A stretch of DNA of 27,150 bases, from NCBI GenBank assembly GCA_035527715.1, contig DATKZY010000038.1:1-27150 (forward strand), given 5' to 3'. Source of the DNA: DSUN01 sp035527715 (GTDB taxonomy: Bacteria > Planctomycetota > PUPC01 > DSUN01). Both the position numbers and the translations under genes were made by a program. The stretch's first letter is position 1, and each line of letters starts with the position of its first letter. Shown here in pieces: positions 6,821 through 13,668 of this stretch. The notes under the pieces were generated by a model, which did no database searches, was not told the origin of the DNA, and saw nothing but the letters and a program-made list of their open reading frames with translations.

Positions 6821-8274
6821 CCGATCTCGGCCGACGAGCCGTGCGCGGCACGATGGCGGTCTTCGCCGCGAACACGGCCTCGCGCCTCGTCAGCTTCGCG
6901 GGCATGCTCTACCTGATGGAGAGGGTGGGGGCCGAGCACTTCGGCGTCGTGGCCTACGCAGCTTCCCTGCTCGCCATCTGCGACGCCGCGAGCAACTGGG
7001 GCTTCTCTCAGGCAGCCATCCACCGCTCCGAGCGGGCCGACGAGACGTTTGCCACCTTCCTCGTCCTGCGCGTGCTCCTGCTCCTCGCCGTCTTGTCCGT
7101 GGCACTTGGCGCCGCCTCGTTCAGCGACGTGTTGCTCCGCGGCACGCCGCTCGACGTGATGGTCGCTCTGGCGATCGCGCTGGTGTGGGACGCGGTGAGC
7201 GACGTGCAGGCGACGCGGCTGGCCCGTTCGCTGCGATTCGGGCGCCTGATGGTGGCCGACGTTGTGAGCGTCGTCGCGGGCACGGGCGCCGCCGTGGCGA
7301 TGGCCGCCTCGGGCGCAGGGCTGTGGGCGCTGGTGGCCAATCGGGCCGTCTATTCGACCGTTCGGCTCGTTTGCCTCGGGGCGCTGAGCGTCGAGCGGCT
7401 GCGCCTGGGCTTCGACCTCGACGACGCGCGCTGGCTCCTGCGCTTCGGCCTCCCCCTCTGGCTGGGGAGCATGGCGACGACGTGGGTGCTCCACTACGAC
7501 GACCTCGTCGTCGGCCGCCTGTGCGGCAAGGCGACCCTGGGGCAGTACGACCGCGCCTATTCGCTGGGCCTTCTGCCCCTGGCTTTCGTCACGGGGGTGT
7601 TGACGCGGGTGTCGTTCCCGCTGTATGCTCGTCTCCAGGGCGACAGGGCGCGGCTGTCCGAGGCGTTTCGCATCGTGTCGGGCACGACGCTGCGGCTCGC
7701 CGGCCCGATGGCCCTGGGGCTGGCCCTCGCGATCCCCGATTTCCTGGCCGTCATGCGCTGGGAGCAGTGGCAGCCGATGACACCGATGCTCCGATGGCTC
7801 CTGGTCTACGCGGTGCTGAGGCCGCTGATGGACGATGCGGGCAGCCTCCTCACCGCCATTGGCCGCCCGAAGGTCACGGGCCACACGCTGGTTGCCGAGG
7901 CCCTCGCCCTCCTTGTCCTCTGTCCGCTCTTCACCTCGTGGTGGGGCGCGGAGGGGGCGGCGGCGAGCGTGGGGCTGGTCGTCCTTGGGGGCCTGGGCGC
8001 GTGGTACGTGGCGTTTCTGCCCCGAGTCGTGGACTTCTCGCGCGTCCGCTTGCTCGCCTTGCCCCTGGTGAGCCTGGCGGCGGCGGGCGCGGCAGGCGTG
8101 GCCGTCGAGGCGTGGAGCGGACTCGCCCCCGGACTGCCGTGCGGCAGCGCCAAGCTGGCCGCTATCGCCCTGGTCTACGCCGCCGGCATCCTCCTGCTCG
8201 ATGGCCGACAGACGCTCGCCGACCTCAAGACCCTCCGGCGCCACGCGATCGGGAAGCCCGAGGCCGAGGCTTGA
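6817..8274 (+). CDS. Polysaccharide flippase, MOP superfamily (Wzx-like)
   Basis: A 485-residue integral membrane protein with many hydrophobic segments through its length, including a start (RAVRGTMAVFAANTASRLVS) typical of the polysaccharide-transporter branch of the MOP superfamily. These proteins flip undecaprenyl-linked oligosaccharides from the cytosolic to the outer face of the inner membrane. The YDDLVVGRLCGKATLGQYDR segment, with a charged residue and a short helix in mid-protein, is common in this family. ATG 6817 overlaps the stop of the preceding glycosyltransferase (ATGA), supporting one operon. The substrate is presumably the product of the neighbouring GT4 enzymes. Confidence 0.88.
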   Translation: MTDLGRRAVRGTMAVFAANTASRLVSFAGMLYLMERVGAEHFGVVAYAASLLAICDAASNWGFSQAAIHRSERADETFATFLVLRVLLLLAVLSVALGAASFSDVLLRGTPLDVMVALAIALVWDAVSDVQATRLARSLRFGRLMVADVVSVVAGTGAAVAMAASGAGLWALVANRAVYSTVRLVCLGALSVERLRLGFDLDDARWLLRFGLPLWLGSMATTWVLHYDDLVVGRLCGKATLGQYDRAYSLGLLPLAFVTGVLTRVSFPLYARLQGDRARLSEAFRIVSGTTLRLAGPMALGLALAIPDFLAVMRWEQWQPMTPMLRWLLVYAVLRPLMDDAGSLLTAIGRPKVTGHTLVAEALALLVLCPLFTSWWGAEGAAASVGLVVLGGLGAWYVAFLPRVVDFSRVRLLALPLVSLAAAGAAGVAVEAWSGLAPGLPCGSAKLAAIALVYAAGILLLDGRQTLADLKTLRRHAIGKPEAEA

Positions 8275-8296
8275 TTGAGGCAGAGGACGACAAGGG

Positions 8297-9568
8297 ATGC
8301 CTGAAATCGAAAACCGAAAATCGAAAACCGAAAAACCCCTCCGCATCCTCATCGTCAGCGACAACTTCCATCCCCTGATCGGCGGCGCAGAGCACGCGGC
8401 CCTCGAGTCGGGCTGCGCGCTCGTCCGACGGGGGCATCGGGTGGACGTGTTGACGATGCGCAAGCGCCCCGAATGGCCCGCCGAGCAGGAGCTCAGTGGC
8501 CTCCGCGTCCTGCGCTTCGACGAGCGGATCCCGCCGAAGCCGTTCGGCCGCCTCCTCTACGAGCGCGCCAACGCCGCCGCCGCCCGCCGGTTCCTGGACA
8601 GGCAGCTCCGCGACGAGGCCTACGACCTCATCCTCCTGCACCCCATCGCCGCGGCCGTCGGGGCCATCGCCTCCCGCGCGGCCGCGCGCGCCGTCGTCGT
8701 CTACTGCTTCCACGCCCCCCTCGGCCGCGAGCACCTGCTGTCGGCCCAGGCCGAGCTGGCGGACGAGCCATCCCCGCGCTCGCCGGCCCCGTCGCTCTGG
8801 GTCAAGTTCGCCGCTCAGCGCCGAGCCGCCCAGCAGCGCGCCGCCATCGAGCGCGCCAACGCCGTGACCTGTCCGAGCCAGTACTCCCGCGACCTCCTGA
8901 GCGAGACCGTGCCCCGCCTCGGCGGCAAACCCGTCCAGGTTATCCCCTGGGGCGTGGATGCCGCCCGCTTCTGCCCGGCGGCCGACCGCGCCGCCGTCCG
9001 CGCCGCGCTCGGCTGGCGGCCCGACGAGCTGGTGCTGCTCACCGTCCGTCGCCTCGTGCCCCGCATGGGCCTCGGACAGCTCATTCGCGCGTTTGCTCTC
9101 GCATCGGCCAAGCGGCCGGGCCTCCGACTCGTCGTCGGCGGCGAGGGCCCGCTCCGCGGCCACCTCGAGGAGCTGGCTCGGGCGGCGGGGGGCCGCGTGG
9201 ACTTCACCGGCCTCGTGCCGCCGGCGGACTTGCCCAGGCACTTGCAGGCCGCCGACCTCTTCATGCTCCCCTCACTCGCCCTGGAGGCATTCGGCCTTGT
9301 GACGATCGAATCCCTCGCCTGCGGCACGCCCGTCCTCGCGACGCGGCGCTGCGCGTCGCCCGAGATCCTCGCCCCGCTCGACGAACGCCTCCTCATCGCG
9401 AGCACCGACGCGCCGGTCATCGCCGAGGCCATCCTGGGGCCGGGCATCCAGGTCGCCACCGAGCCGGGGTTCCGCGACCGCTGCCGCACCTATGCCGTCG
9501 AGCGCTACTCCTGGGACCGCACCGCCTCCGCATTCGAGGAGGTGGCCACCCGTCTTCGCGCCAAGTGA
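8297..9568 (+). CDS. GT4-family glycosyltransferase with repeat-encoded N-terminus
   Basis: A 423-residue GT-B enzyme. Residues 14-27 (PLRILIVSDNFHPL) are the normal start of the fold, with IGGAEH as the acceptor loop. The C-terminal donor site is SLALEAFGLVTIESLACGTP. The first 13 residues, MPEIENRKSKTEK, are encoded by a 7-bp tandem repeat (8306-8333) and look like an addition to the conserved protein. AGAGGA lies 8-9 nt before ATG 8297. It is closely similar in its C-terminal half to the enzyme at 14787 (RRL--RMGL, then ALE-FGLVT-E-LACGTPVL), suggesting a duplication within the locus. It overlaps the next gene by GTGA. Confidence 0.87.
   Translation: MPEIENRKSKTEKPLRILIVSDNFHPLIGGAEHAALESGCALVRRGHRVDVLTMRKRPEWPAEQELSGLRVLRFDERIPPKPFGRLLYERANAAAARRFLDRQLRDEAYDLILLHPIAAAVGAIASRAAARAVVVYCFHAPLGREHLLSAQAELADEPSPRSPAPSLWVKFAAQRRAAQQRAAIERANAVTCPSQYSRDLLSETVPRLGGKPVQVIPWGVDAARFCPAADRAAVRAALGWRPDELVLLTVRRLVPRMGLGQLIRAFALASAKRPGLRLVVGGEGPLRGHLEELARAAGGRVDFTGLVPPADLPRHLQAADLFMLPSLALEAFGLVTIESLACGTPVLATRRCASPEILAPLDERLLIASTDAPVIAEAILGPGIQVATEPGFRDRCRTYAVERYSWDRTASAFEEVATRLRAK
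8306..8333 (+). repeat. Heptamer tandem repeat (AYCGAAA x4) at the start of a GT gene
   Basis: ATCGAAA, ACCGAAA, ATCGAAA, ACCGAAA in a row, equally a 14-mer repeated twice exactly. It is AT-rich against its surroundings and sits four codons into the gene, encoding part of MPEIENRKSKTEK. A gain or loss of one 7-bp unit would shift the reading frame. Confidence 0.85.
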
Positions 9569-10857
9569 CAGGGGGCTGCCCAATCGCAACCACGAGGTCC
9601 AAAGCTCACGCCCGCCTCCGCATCCTCTACGTCTCCGACACAGGGGACCAGCTCGGGGGCGCCGAGCGCAGCCTCCTCTCCCTCGTCGAGCACCTCGACC
9701 CCGCCCGCTACGAGCTTCACGCCGTGCTGGCCGAGGACGGCCGCTTCGCCGCGCTCCTGCGCGGGGCGCACGTGCAGGTCGCCCGACTCCCCCTCGGAAC
9801 CATCGCCCGCACCAGGAACCCCCTCAAGCTGCTGCTCTACGGCATCTACTTCCTCCACGGCGTCGTGCGGCTGGCCTGCCTCATTCGGCGCCGGGGAATC
9901 CAGATCCTCCACGTCAACAAGAACACCCTGGCGATCCACGCCATCCCCGCGGCGCGCCTCGCGGGCGCCGCGTGCGTGTGGCACGTTCGCAATCCCGTGC
10001 GCAACTTCGGCCGCGTCGGGGCCTGGCTCGTCCGCCGCTGTGGCCACCTGCTCTGCGTCTCCGAAAGCATCGCCGCGCCCTTCCGCGAGGCCTTCCCCGA
10101 CGCCGCGGCCAGGATCACAATCGTCCCCGAGGGAATTGACCCTGCCCCCTACGCCACAGGCAAGATGCCTGTGCCACCAGGCACAGAGACTAAGGGTGGC
10201 ACAGGCTTCCAGCCTGTGTCTTCCGATGCCCTCCACCGCGAGCTGGGCGTCGCGCCCGGTGAATGCCTTGTCGGCACCGTGGGCCGCATCACGCCCTGGA
10301 AGGGCCAGGACGACTTCCTGCGCGCCGCGGCTCTCGTGGCTCCCACGCGTCCCGATGCCCGCTTCCTCGTCGTCGGCGACTGCGTGTCCAGCCCGGCCGA
10401 GGCCGCCGCGGACAGGGCGTTCCGCGACCGCCTCCACACCCTGGCGGCCAACCTGGGCCTCGGCGACCGTGTGGTCTTCACCGGCTTCCGCGACGACGTT
10501 CCCGCCGTGATGAACGCCCTCGACCTCTTCGTCCTCCCCTCGCACGGGGAGCCATTCGGCATCGTGCTCCTGGAGGCGATGGCGGCATCGAGGCCCATCG
10601 TCGCCACCGCTGCGGGCGGCGTGCCCGACATCGTCCGCGACGCCCAGGAGGCCCTCCTCGTCCCGCCCCGCGACCCGGCGGCCCTCGCCGCGGCCATCGA
10701 GCGACTGCTGGGCGACAGGAGCCTGGCCGCCGCCCTCGGCCACGCCGCCCAGGCCCGCGTCAACGCCGACTTCCCCCTCTGGCGCCCCGCCGCCCTCGTC
10801 CGAGAGATCTACCACAGGCTCGCGGGTCACGAGGGCGGCCCGCCCGTTTTCCCCTGA
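9565..10857 (+). CDS. GT4-family glycosyltransferase with in-frame dispersed-repeat insertion
   Basis: A 430-residue GT-B enzyme. ARLRILYVSDTGDQLGGAER (about residues 16-35) is the N-terminal loop, and HGEPFGIVLLEAMAASRPIV is the retaining-GT donor motif. Between the two Rossmann halves, residues about 197-218 (ATGKMPVPPGTETKGGTGFQ then PVSS) are encoded by a copy of the CACAGGC hairpin repeat at 10155-10218. It is inserted in frame after VPEGIDPAPY, where related enzymes go directly to the linker. The GTG start at 9565 overlaps the upstream stop as GTGA. The 3' end overlaps the convergent gene at 10827-12047 by 31 bp. It is likely active, because the insert lies in the inter-domain linker, but that is inference. 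Confidence 0.86.
   Translation: MTGGCPIATTRSKAHARLRILYVSDTGDQLGGAERSLLSLVEHLDPARYELHAVLAEDGRFAALLRGAHVQVARLPLGTIARTRNPLKLLLYGIYFLHGVVRLACLIRRRGIQILHVNKNTLAIHAIPAARLAGAACVWHVRNPVRNFGRVGAWLVRRCGHLLCVSESIAAPFREAFPDAAARITIVPEGIDPAPYATGKMPVPPGTETKGGTGFQPVSSDALHRELGVAPGECLVGTVGRITPWKGQDDFLRAAALVAPTRPDARFLVVGDCVSSPAEAAADRAFRDRLHTLAANLGLGDRVVFTGFRDDVPAVMNALDLFVLPSHGEPFGIVLLEAMAASRPIVATAAGGVPDIVRDAQEALLVPPRDPAALAAAIERLLGDRSLAAALGHAAQARVNADFPLWRPAALVREIYHRLAGHEGGPPVFP
10155..10218. repeat. Dispersed CACAGGC...GCCTGTG repeat, copy 2, inside a GT gene
   Basis: Two hairpin modules, CACAGGC-AAGAT-GCCTGTG (10155-10173) and CACAGGC-TTCCA-GCCTGTG (10200-10218), joined by 26 bp. They are the reverse complements of the two modules in copy 1 (5633-5682), in a different relative order. 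The reading frame stays open through the repeat. Confidence 0.85.
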
Positions 10858-12047
10858 TCCCCGAGCTCGGCCGGCGGGGGCGCTGACGCAATGTCATTCA
10901 CCGCGTCTCTCTTGCCTGCCCTGGCAGCAAGCCAGGCGTGGAGCAGGAATCCCAGGCAGACCCCGAGCACGAGACCGGGCACCAGCACCCAAGGAGGAGA
11001 CGAGTCCCGGTGCGCGGCTGGCGCCGCCGGCTGTCCTGGCTCCTCCCTCGAGTATCCGTCTACCCCAGGCAGAACCCCTTCGCCCTCGGTGCCGAACACG
11101 GGCAGGCGGTTCCACCACGCCCAGGACCACCCCCCAGAGGCTTGGAGGCGCAAGAGGCGCTGGCGCACGGGTTCGCACCAACGGAAGACGTACATCAGCC
11201 TCTCGTACCTCACGTCGGCAATCTTTTCCCCATGCGAGACCTCGAAGGCGTTCTGTTTGGCCGCTCCTTGTGCGTCCCTCACCGCGAAGAAGAAGCGGAC
11301 CGAGTACGGGCCGCCAGAATTCCGACTCCCCGTTACGGCCTTCACTCCGGACATGTTGTTAAAACGCACTTCCGTCCATCCCGGATGGGGTTCGGCTCTC
11401 TTGCAGTTCCTCATGTGAAGTGCATTGACCTGACTGAGTTCAAAGGCAACCCAGTCCCTGGCGGGTCGTGCGAAGTCGCGCCGCCACACCAGAGTCTTCT
11501 CCTTTGCGCACCGCAGGAAGGCAGTTTCGTCTCCAGGCTTGCGCGGGTCGTCCTCCATCCCTTCTGGAAGGCCCACGTACTCCATCGTCATCCGGCGGCG
11601 TCGCAGAAGGATGGTGGCGATATGGTAGCATGCCGCAAACTCGCCGTGATCCCACGAGACAAAAGCCATTCGCACAGCGGCCTCGATGTCGCCTGGGGCC
11701 GCAAGGTACTTGGAGAGCTCAGTCTCGCTGCCCGCGCCCTCCAGCAATCGCTTCTCGCGCCAGCTCAATTCCGGAGTCGGGGTCGCTGAGTACGCGGGTT
11801 CCACGAAGTTGTCGTCCAGCCTTGGACCGACGGTCTTCGGATCCGTCGGCCACGATATGTCGAACGACTCGGGCAGATCATCCTCCTCGTCCGCACCGCC
11901 TCCACTCAGCGGCCCCACGCTCCACATCAGGAACGCAACACACAGGAGGCAAACCAGGGAGCACGCGGATCGTGAACCTCCAGATGCGAGCATGTGGAAT
12001 GTCGGACGCACCTTTCTTCTCGCGTCACCGCGGTCTGCGGTCAGCAT
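10827..12047 (-). CDS. Exported membrane-anchored protein, function unknown
   Basis: A 406-residue protein. A basic N-terminus with a hydrophobic stretch (SLVCLLCVAFLMWSVGPL, about 30-47) looks like a signal sequence with a long n-region. It is followed by an acidic segment (GGGADEEDDLPESFD), a folded middle region, a Pro/Ala-rich linker, one transmembrane helix near 353-374 (WVLVPGLVLGVCLGFLLHAW) and a short basic tail. This predicts a large extracytoplasmic domain tethered by its C-terminus. I recognise no family. ATG 12047 is chosen over 11993 and 12170 because GGAG sits 8-10 nt upstream on the minus strand. It is the only minus-strand gene in the middle of the window and interrupts the glycan locus. 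Its 3' end overlaps the convergent GT gene by 31 bp. Confidence 0.72.
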   Translation of the reverse strand: MLTADRGDARRKVRPTFHMLASGGSRSACSLVCLLCVAFLMWSVGPLSGGGADEEDDLPESFDISWPTDPKTVGPRLDDNFVEPAYSATPTPELSWREKRLLEGAGSETELSKYLAAPGDIEAAVRMAFVSWDHGEFAACYHIATILLRRRRMTMEYVGLPEGMEDDPRKPGDETAFLRCAKEKTLVWRRDFARPARDWVAFELSQVNALHMRNCKRAEPHPGWTEVRFNNMSGVKAVTGSRNSGGPYSVRFFFAVRDAQGAAKQNAFEVSHGEKIADVRYERLMYVFRWCEPVRQRLLRLQASGGWSWAWWNRLPVFGTEGEGVLPGVDGYSREEPGQPAAPAAHRDSSPPWVLVPGLVLGVCLGFLLHAWLAARAGKRDAVNDIASAPPPAELGDQGKTGGPPS

Positions 12048-12365
12048 TGCGGGGCTCCTGCCATTCGCGCCACGACCCCATGCGCACCCCCCTGCATGGG
12101 GCATTATCCCTGCTTTCAGCCGGCTCCGCAAGGGAATCCCAGGTGAGAACATGCGCGCCCTACGACTCAATGCCCCTGGGGTTCACCTGCCGGCGGCGCA
12201 TGCATGTGTGTCGCGGCTTCCCTTCACGCGCCCTCCGGTTCCCCGCGGCACCGTGTCCGTGCGAAAGAACACCTCCTGCCAGCACAACCCCGCTGCATCG
12301 GCGGGTCGGTCTGCATGCGACCCGACCACGTCGGCCAGCACGATTCTCAATCAGCGACAAGCAAC
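12048..12365. other. Divergent intergenic region without a gene
   Basis: No convincing coding sequence on either strand. It holds a minus-strand promoter candidate (12103-12131), an inverted repeat CGGGTCG...CGACCCG at 12302-12324 with a 9-nt loop, and ends at the -35 of the regulator promoter. Plus-strand open frames here are antisense extensions of the exported-protein gene. Confidence 0.5.
12103..12131 (-). promoter_or_regulatory. Candidate promoter for the exported membrane protein
   Basis: On the minus strand TTGCGG (12126-12131), a 17-bp spacer, then GATAAT (12103-12108). The leader to ATG 12047 would be about 50 nt. Confidence 0.45.
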
Positions 12366-12393
12366 TTGACACGGCACGAGGCTTGGAGATAAT
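12366..12393 (+). promoter_or_regulatory. Promoter of the tandem winged-helix regulator
   Basis: Perfect TTGACA (12366-12371), a 16-bp spacer, and GATAAT (12388-12393). The -10 element lies inside the left arm of the palindrome at 12385-12424, and the expected start point (about 12400) falls in its centre. Confidence 0.65.
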
Positions 12394-12424
12394 TGCAGAC
12401 TTGTACACGTGTGCAATTATCTCC
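12385..12424. promoter_or_regulatory. 40-bp palindrome over promoter and leader, probable operator (repeat copy R1)
   Basis: The arms GGAGATAATTGCA (12385-12397) and TGCAATTATCTCC (12412-12424) are perfect inverse complements. The centre is also dyadic around TGTACA, leaving only two unpaired positions per arm in 40 bp. It covers the -10 box and the presumed start point and ends one base before the Shine-Dalgarno AAGGAG (12425-12430). The same core recurs at 13201-13234 and 13420-13453, and in altered form at 13320-13349. Autoregulation by the adjacent HTH protein is the simplest reading; an RNA hairpin in the leader is the alternative. Confidence 0.75.
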
Positions 12425-12437
12425 AAGGAGCACATGA

Positions 12438-13085
12438 ATGGATGAGCTCATCGTCCGCGTCCTACGGACCATCGCGTGCGCCACCCGGCTGCGCATACTC
12501 GCCCGCCTCATGCGAGCGGATGAAGTCTCGCCGAGCCAGCTCGCCCGGGACTGCCACGTTCGGCCCGACGTGCTGTCCGTCCACTTGGCCCGCCTGACCT
12601 CTGCGGGCCTGATCCAGCGGCGCCGGTCCGGAGCGAAACACTACTGCTCCGCGCGCTCACCATATAGCGAGAGCACGCTCAGCGGCAAGGTGGTCGCATG
12701 GCTCCGCGATGCTCTGCCAACGAGCGCCCAGGGCCCGCCGGCCGAGACCTCCGCCCAGACCCGCGCCGCCAGGCCCTCCCCAGAGGCCCATAGAGCTGTG
12801 TTCGACGCAGCCACGGCCTTCACCCATCCTCGCCGCATCCAAATCCTCCGCCGTCTGGCTCAAGGCAAACCGCCAAACGTCGCGACATTGAGCCGAGACC
12901 TCCGGATGTCCAAGGCCGCCGTCAGCCGCCACACCGACAAGCTCATGCGCCGCGGCTACGTCCGCCCACTGCCACCCGCGCGCGGCACCACGTACCAGCT
13001 CGTCCGCAAGGGCAAGACACCCCTCCACGGGCGCCTTCTGGCAATCGTGAGCAGGCATTGGGCAGGGCGCGACGTGGCGCGCTGA
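12438..13085 (+). CDS. Tandem winged-helix regulator (two ArsR-like domains)
   Basis: A 215-residue protein with two DNA-binding modules of the ArsR/MarR-like winged-helix fold. The first is about 1-75, with TRLRILARLM, then PSQLARDCHVRPDVLSVHLA as helix-turn-helix and a KHYC wing. The second is about 116-200, with HPRRIQILRRLAQGK, then VATLSRDLRMSKAAVSRHTD and a TTYQLVRKG wing. A linker rich in Ala, Pro and Thr joins them. Typical ArsR regulators are about 100 residues with one domain, so this is a fused double form that could bind a palindrome as a monomer. No obvious metal-binding Cys pair is present. AAGGAG lies 7 nt before ATG 12438, abutting the palindrome. It is monocistronic between the divergent exported protein and a repeat array. 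Confidence 0.8.
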   Translation: MDELIVRVLRTIACATRLRILARLMRADEVSPSQLARDCHVRPDVLSVHLARLTSAGLIQRRRSGAKHYCSARSPYSESTLSGKVVAWLRDALPTSAQGPPAETSAQTRAARPSPEAHRAVFDAATAFTHPRRIQILRRLAQGKPPNVATLSRDLRMSKAAVSRHTDKLMRRGYVRPLPPARGTTYQLVRKGKTPLHGRLLAIVSRHWAGRDVAR

Positions 13086-13086
13086 C

Positions 13087-13108
13087 GAGGGCCCCTGCCC
13101 CGGCCCTC
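13087..13108 (+). terminator. Hairpin directly after the regulator stop codon
   Basis: GAGGGCC (13087-13093) and GGCCCTC (13102-13108) pair over 7 bp with an 8-nt loop, starting 2 nt after the stop. There is no T-tract, so terminator function is uncertain. Confidence 0.4.
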
Positions 13109-13200
13109 TCCAGGCTGAATCACAAGGGCGTGCGCGCCGCGAGCCCGTCGCGTGGGCGCGCGCGACACCGGCAGCGAATGTGCCCATTGCCCCCGTGGCA

Positions 13201-13234
13201 CATGATTGCACACTTGTACAAGTCCGCAACTATG
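13201..13234. repeat. Palindromic repeat copy R2
   Basis: CAT-GA-TTGC-AC followed by the perfect 12-bp dyad ACTTGTACAAGT, then CC-GCAA-CT-ATG. Four positions per arm are unpaired; otherwise it matches the operator-like R1 copy at 12385-12424. Confidence 0.8.
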
Positions 13235-13319
13235 GTCGCGCATCCCGGAACACCTCCGGCAGCCAACCCGTCGTTTGCGACCCTCACGAACGAGGCACAT
13301 ACGTGCCCCGCCCTGAACA

Positions 13320-13349
13320 TGGTGGCGGACTTGTTCAGGTCCGCCACCA
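13320..13349. repeat. Palindromic repeat copy R3, arms changed by compensatory substitutions
   Basis: TGGTGGCGGAC (13320-13330) and GTCCGCCACCA (13339-13349) pair perfectly around TTGTTCAG. Relative to R4, two A-T pairs became G-C, one T-A pair became G-C, and two A/C and C/C mismatches became G-C pairs, so dyad symmetry is kept although the arm sequence differs. Confidence 0.8.
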
Positions 13350-13419
13350 GCCACCCCCCTCTGGGAACGCCCCTGCGCGCGAAACGCACCGAACAAGCAC
13401 ATCCGTGCCTGCCCCGGGA

Positions 13420-13453
13420 CATAATTGCACACTTGTACAAGTCCGCAATTATG
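13420..13453. repeat. Palindromic repeat copy R4
   Basis: CATAATTGC (13420-13428) and GCAATTATG (13445-13453) pair perfectly around the 12-bp dyad ACTTGTACAAGT (13431-13442), with one unpaired dinucleotide on each side (AC and CC). It is the closest copy to R1; the outermost pair is C-G here and G-C in R1. Confidence 0.85.
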
Positions 13454-13572
13454 CTGCTCACCCCTCGGCGCCCGGCGCCACCACGAGACCACGCCCCTGT
13501 GTCGCCAAGGGCGGTCCATTCATTCACGCCCCACGCCGCCCCAAGCATCCCGCTGCCCCAGGCCCCCCGCGC

Positions 13573-13601
13573 TTGCCGGCCGAAGGCTTAGCTGCTACTC
13601 T
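13573..13601 (+). promoter_or_regulatory. Promoter for the second half of the glycan locus
   Basis: TTGCCG (13573-13578), a 17-bp spacer, and TACTCT (13596-13601). The leader to ATG 13669 would be about 60 nt. Confidence 0.5.
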
Positions 13602-13668
13602 CTTCTCAGCGGCGACTGCCAGGCCGAACAGGGTAAACGCGTCAGACGTACGGAGCGCACGTCAAGCT

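Larger units (their letters stand above)
13150..13470. repeat. Array of three about 100-bp units, each carrying a central palindrome
   Basis: Palindrome centres at 13217.5, 13334.5 and 13436.5 (spacing 117 and 102 bp). Related sequence precedes each. Before R3 and R4 this is CGAAC-AGCACAT-CGTGCC-GCCC ending in ACAT, with GCACAT-CGTGC itself quasi-palindromic. Before R2 it is GTGCC-CAT-TGCCCC ending in CACAT. A looser GGAAC-CC element follows R2 and R3. The flanks diverge far more than the palindromes, unlike CRISPR repeats. No gene is credible in 13086-13668. Confidence 0.7.

Noticed and set aside
6799..8463. A 554-codon open frame on the minus strand
   Set aside because: Antisense to the flippase; its His/Arg/Gln/Glu-rich translation is typical of a shadow frame.
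10938..11789. Plus-strand open frame of 283 codons
   Set aside because: The minus strand here has a ribosome site, signal sequence and a C-terminal transmembrane helix; the plus frame has none.
12302..12324. CGGGTCG...CGACCCG inverted repeat as a terminator or operator
   Set aside because: Single copy, no T-tract and no clear relation to either divergent promoter; recorded only within the intergenic description.
13150..13470. Possible CRISPR array
   Set aside because: Only three units, unequal spacing, diverged palindromes and partly conserved 'spacers'; no cas gene nearby.
13058..13591. Open frames on both strands through the palindrome array with repeated peptides such as CTLVQVRNY and DLYKCAIM
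   Set aside because: The peptide repeats are just the palindromes read in several frames on both strands; no ribosome site or conserved domain supports translation.
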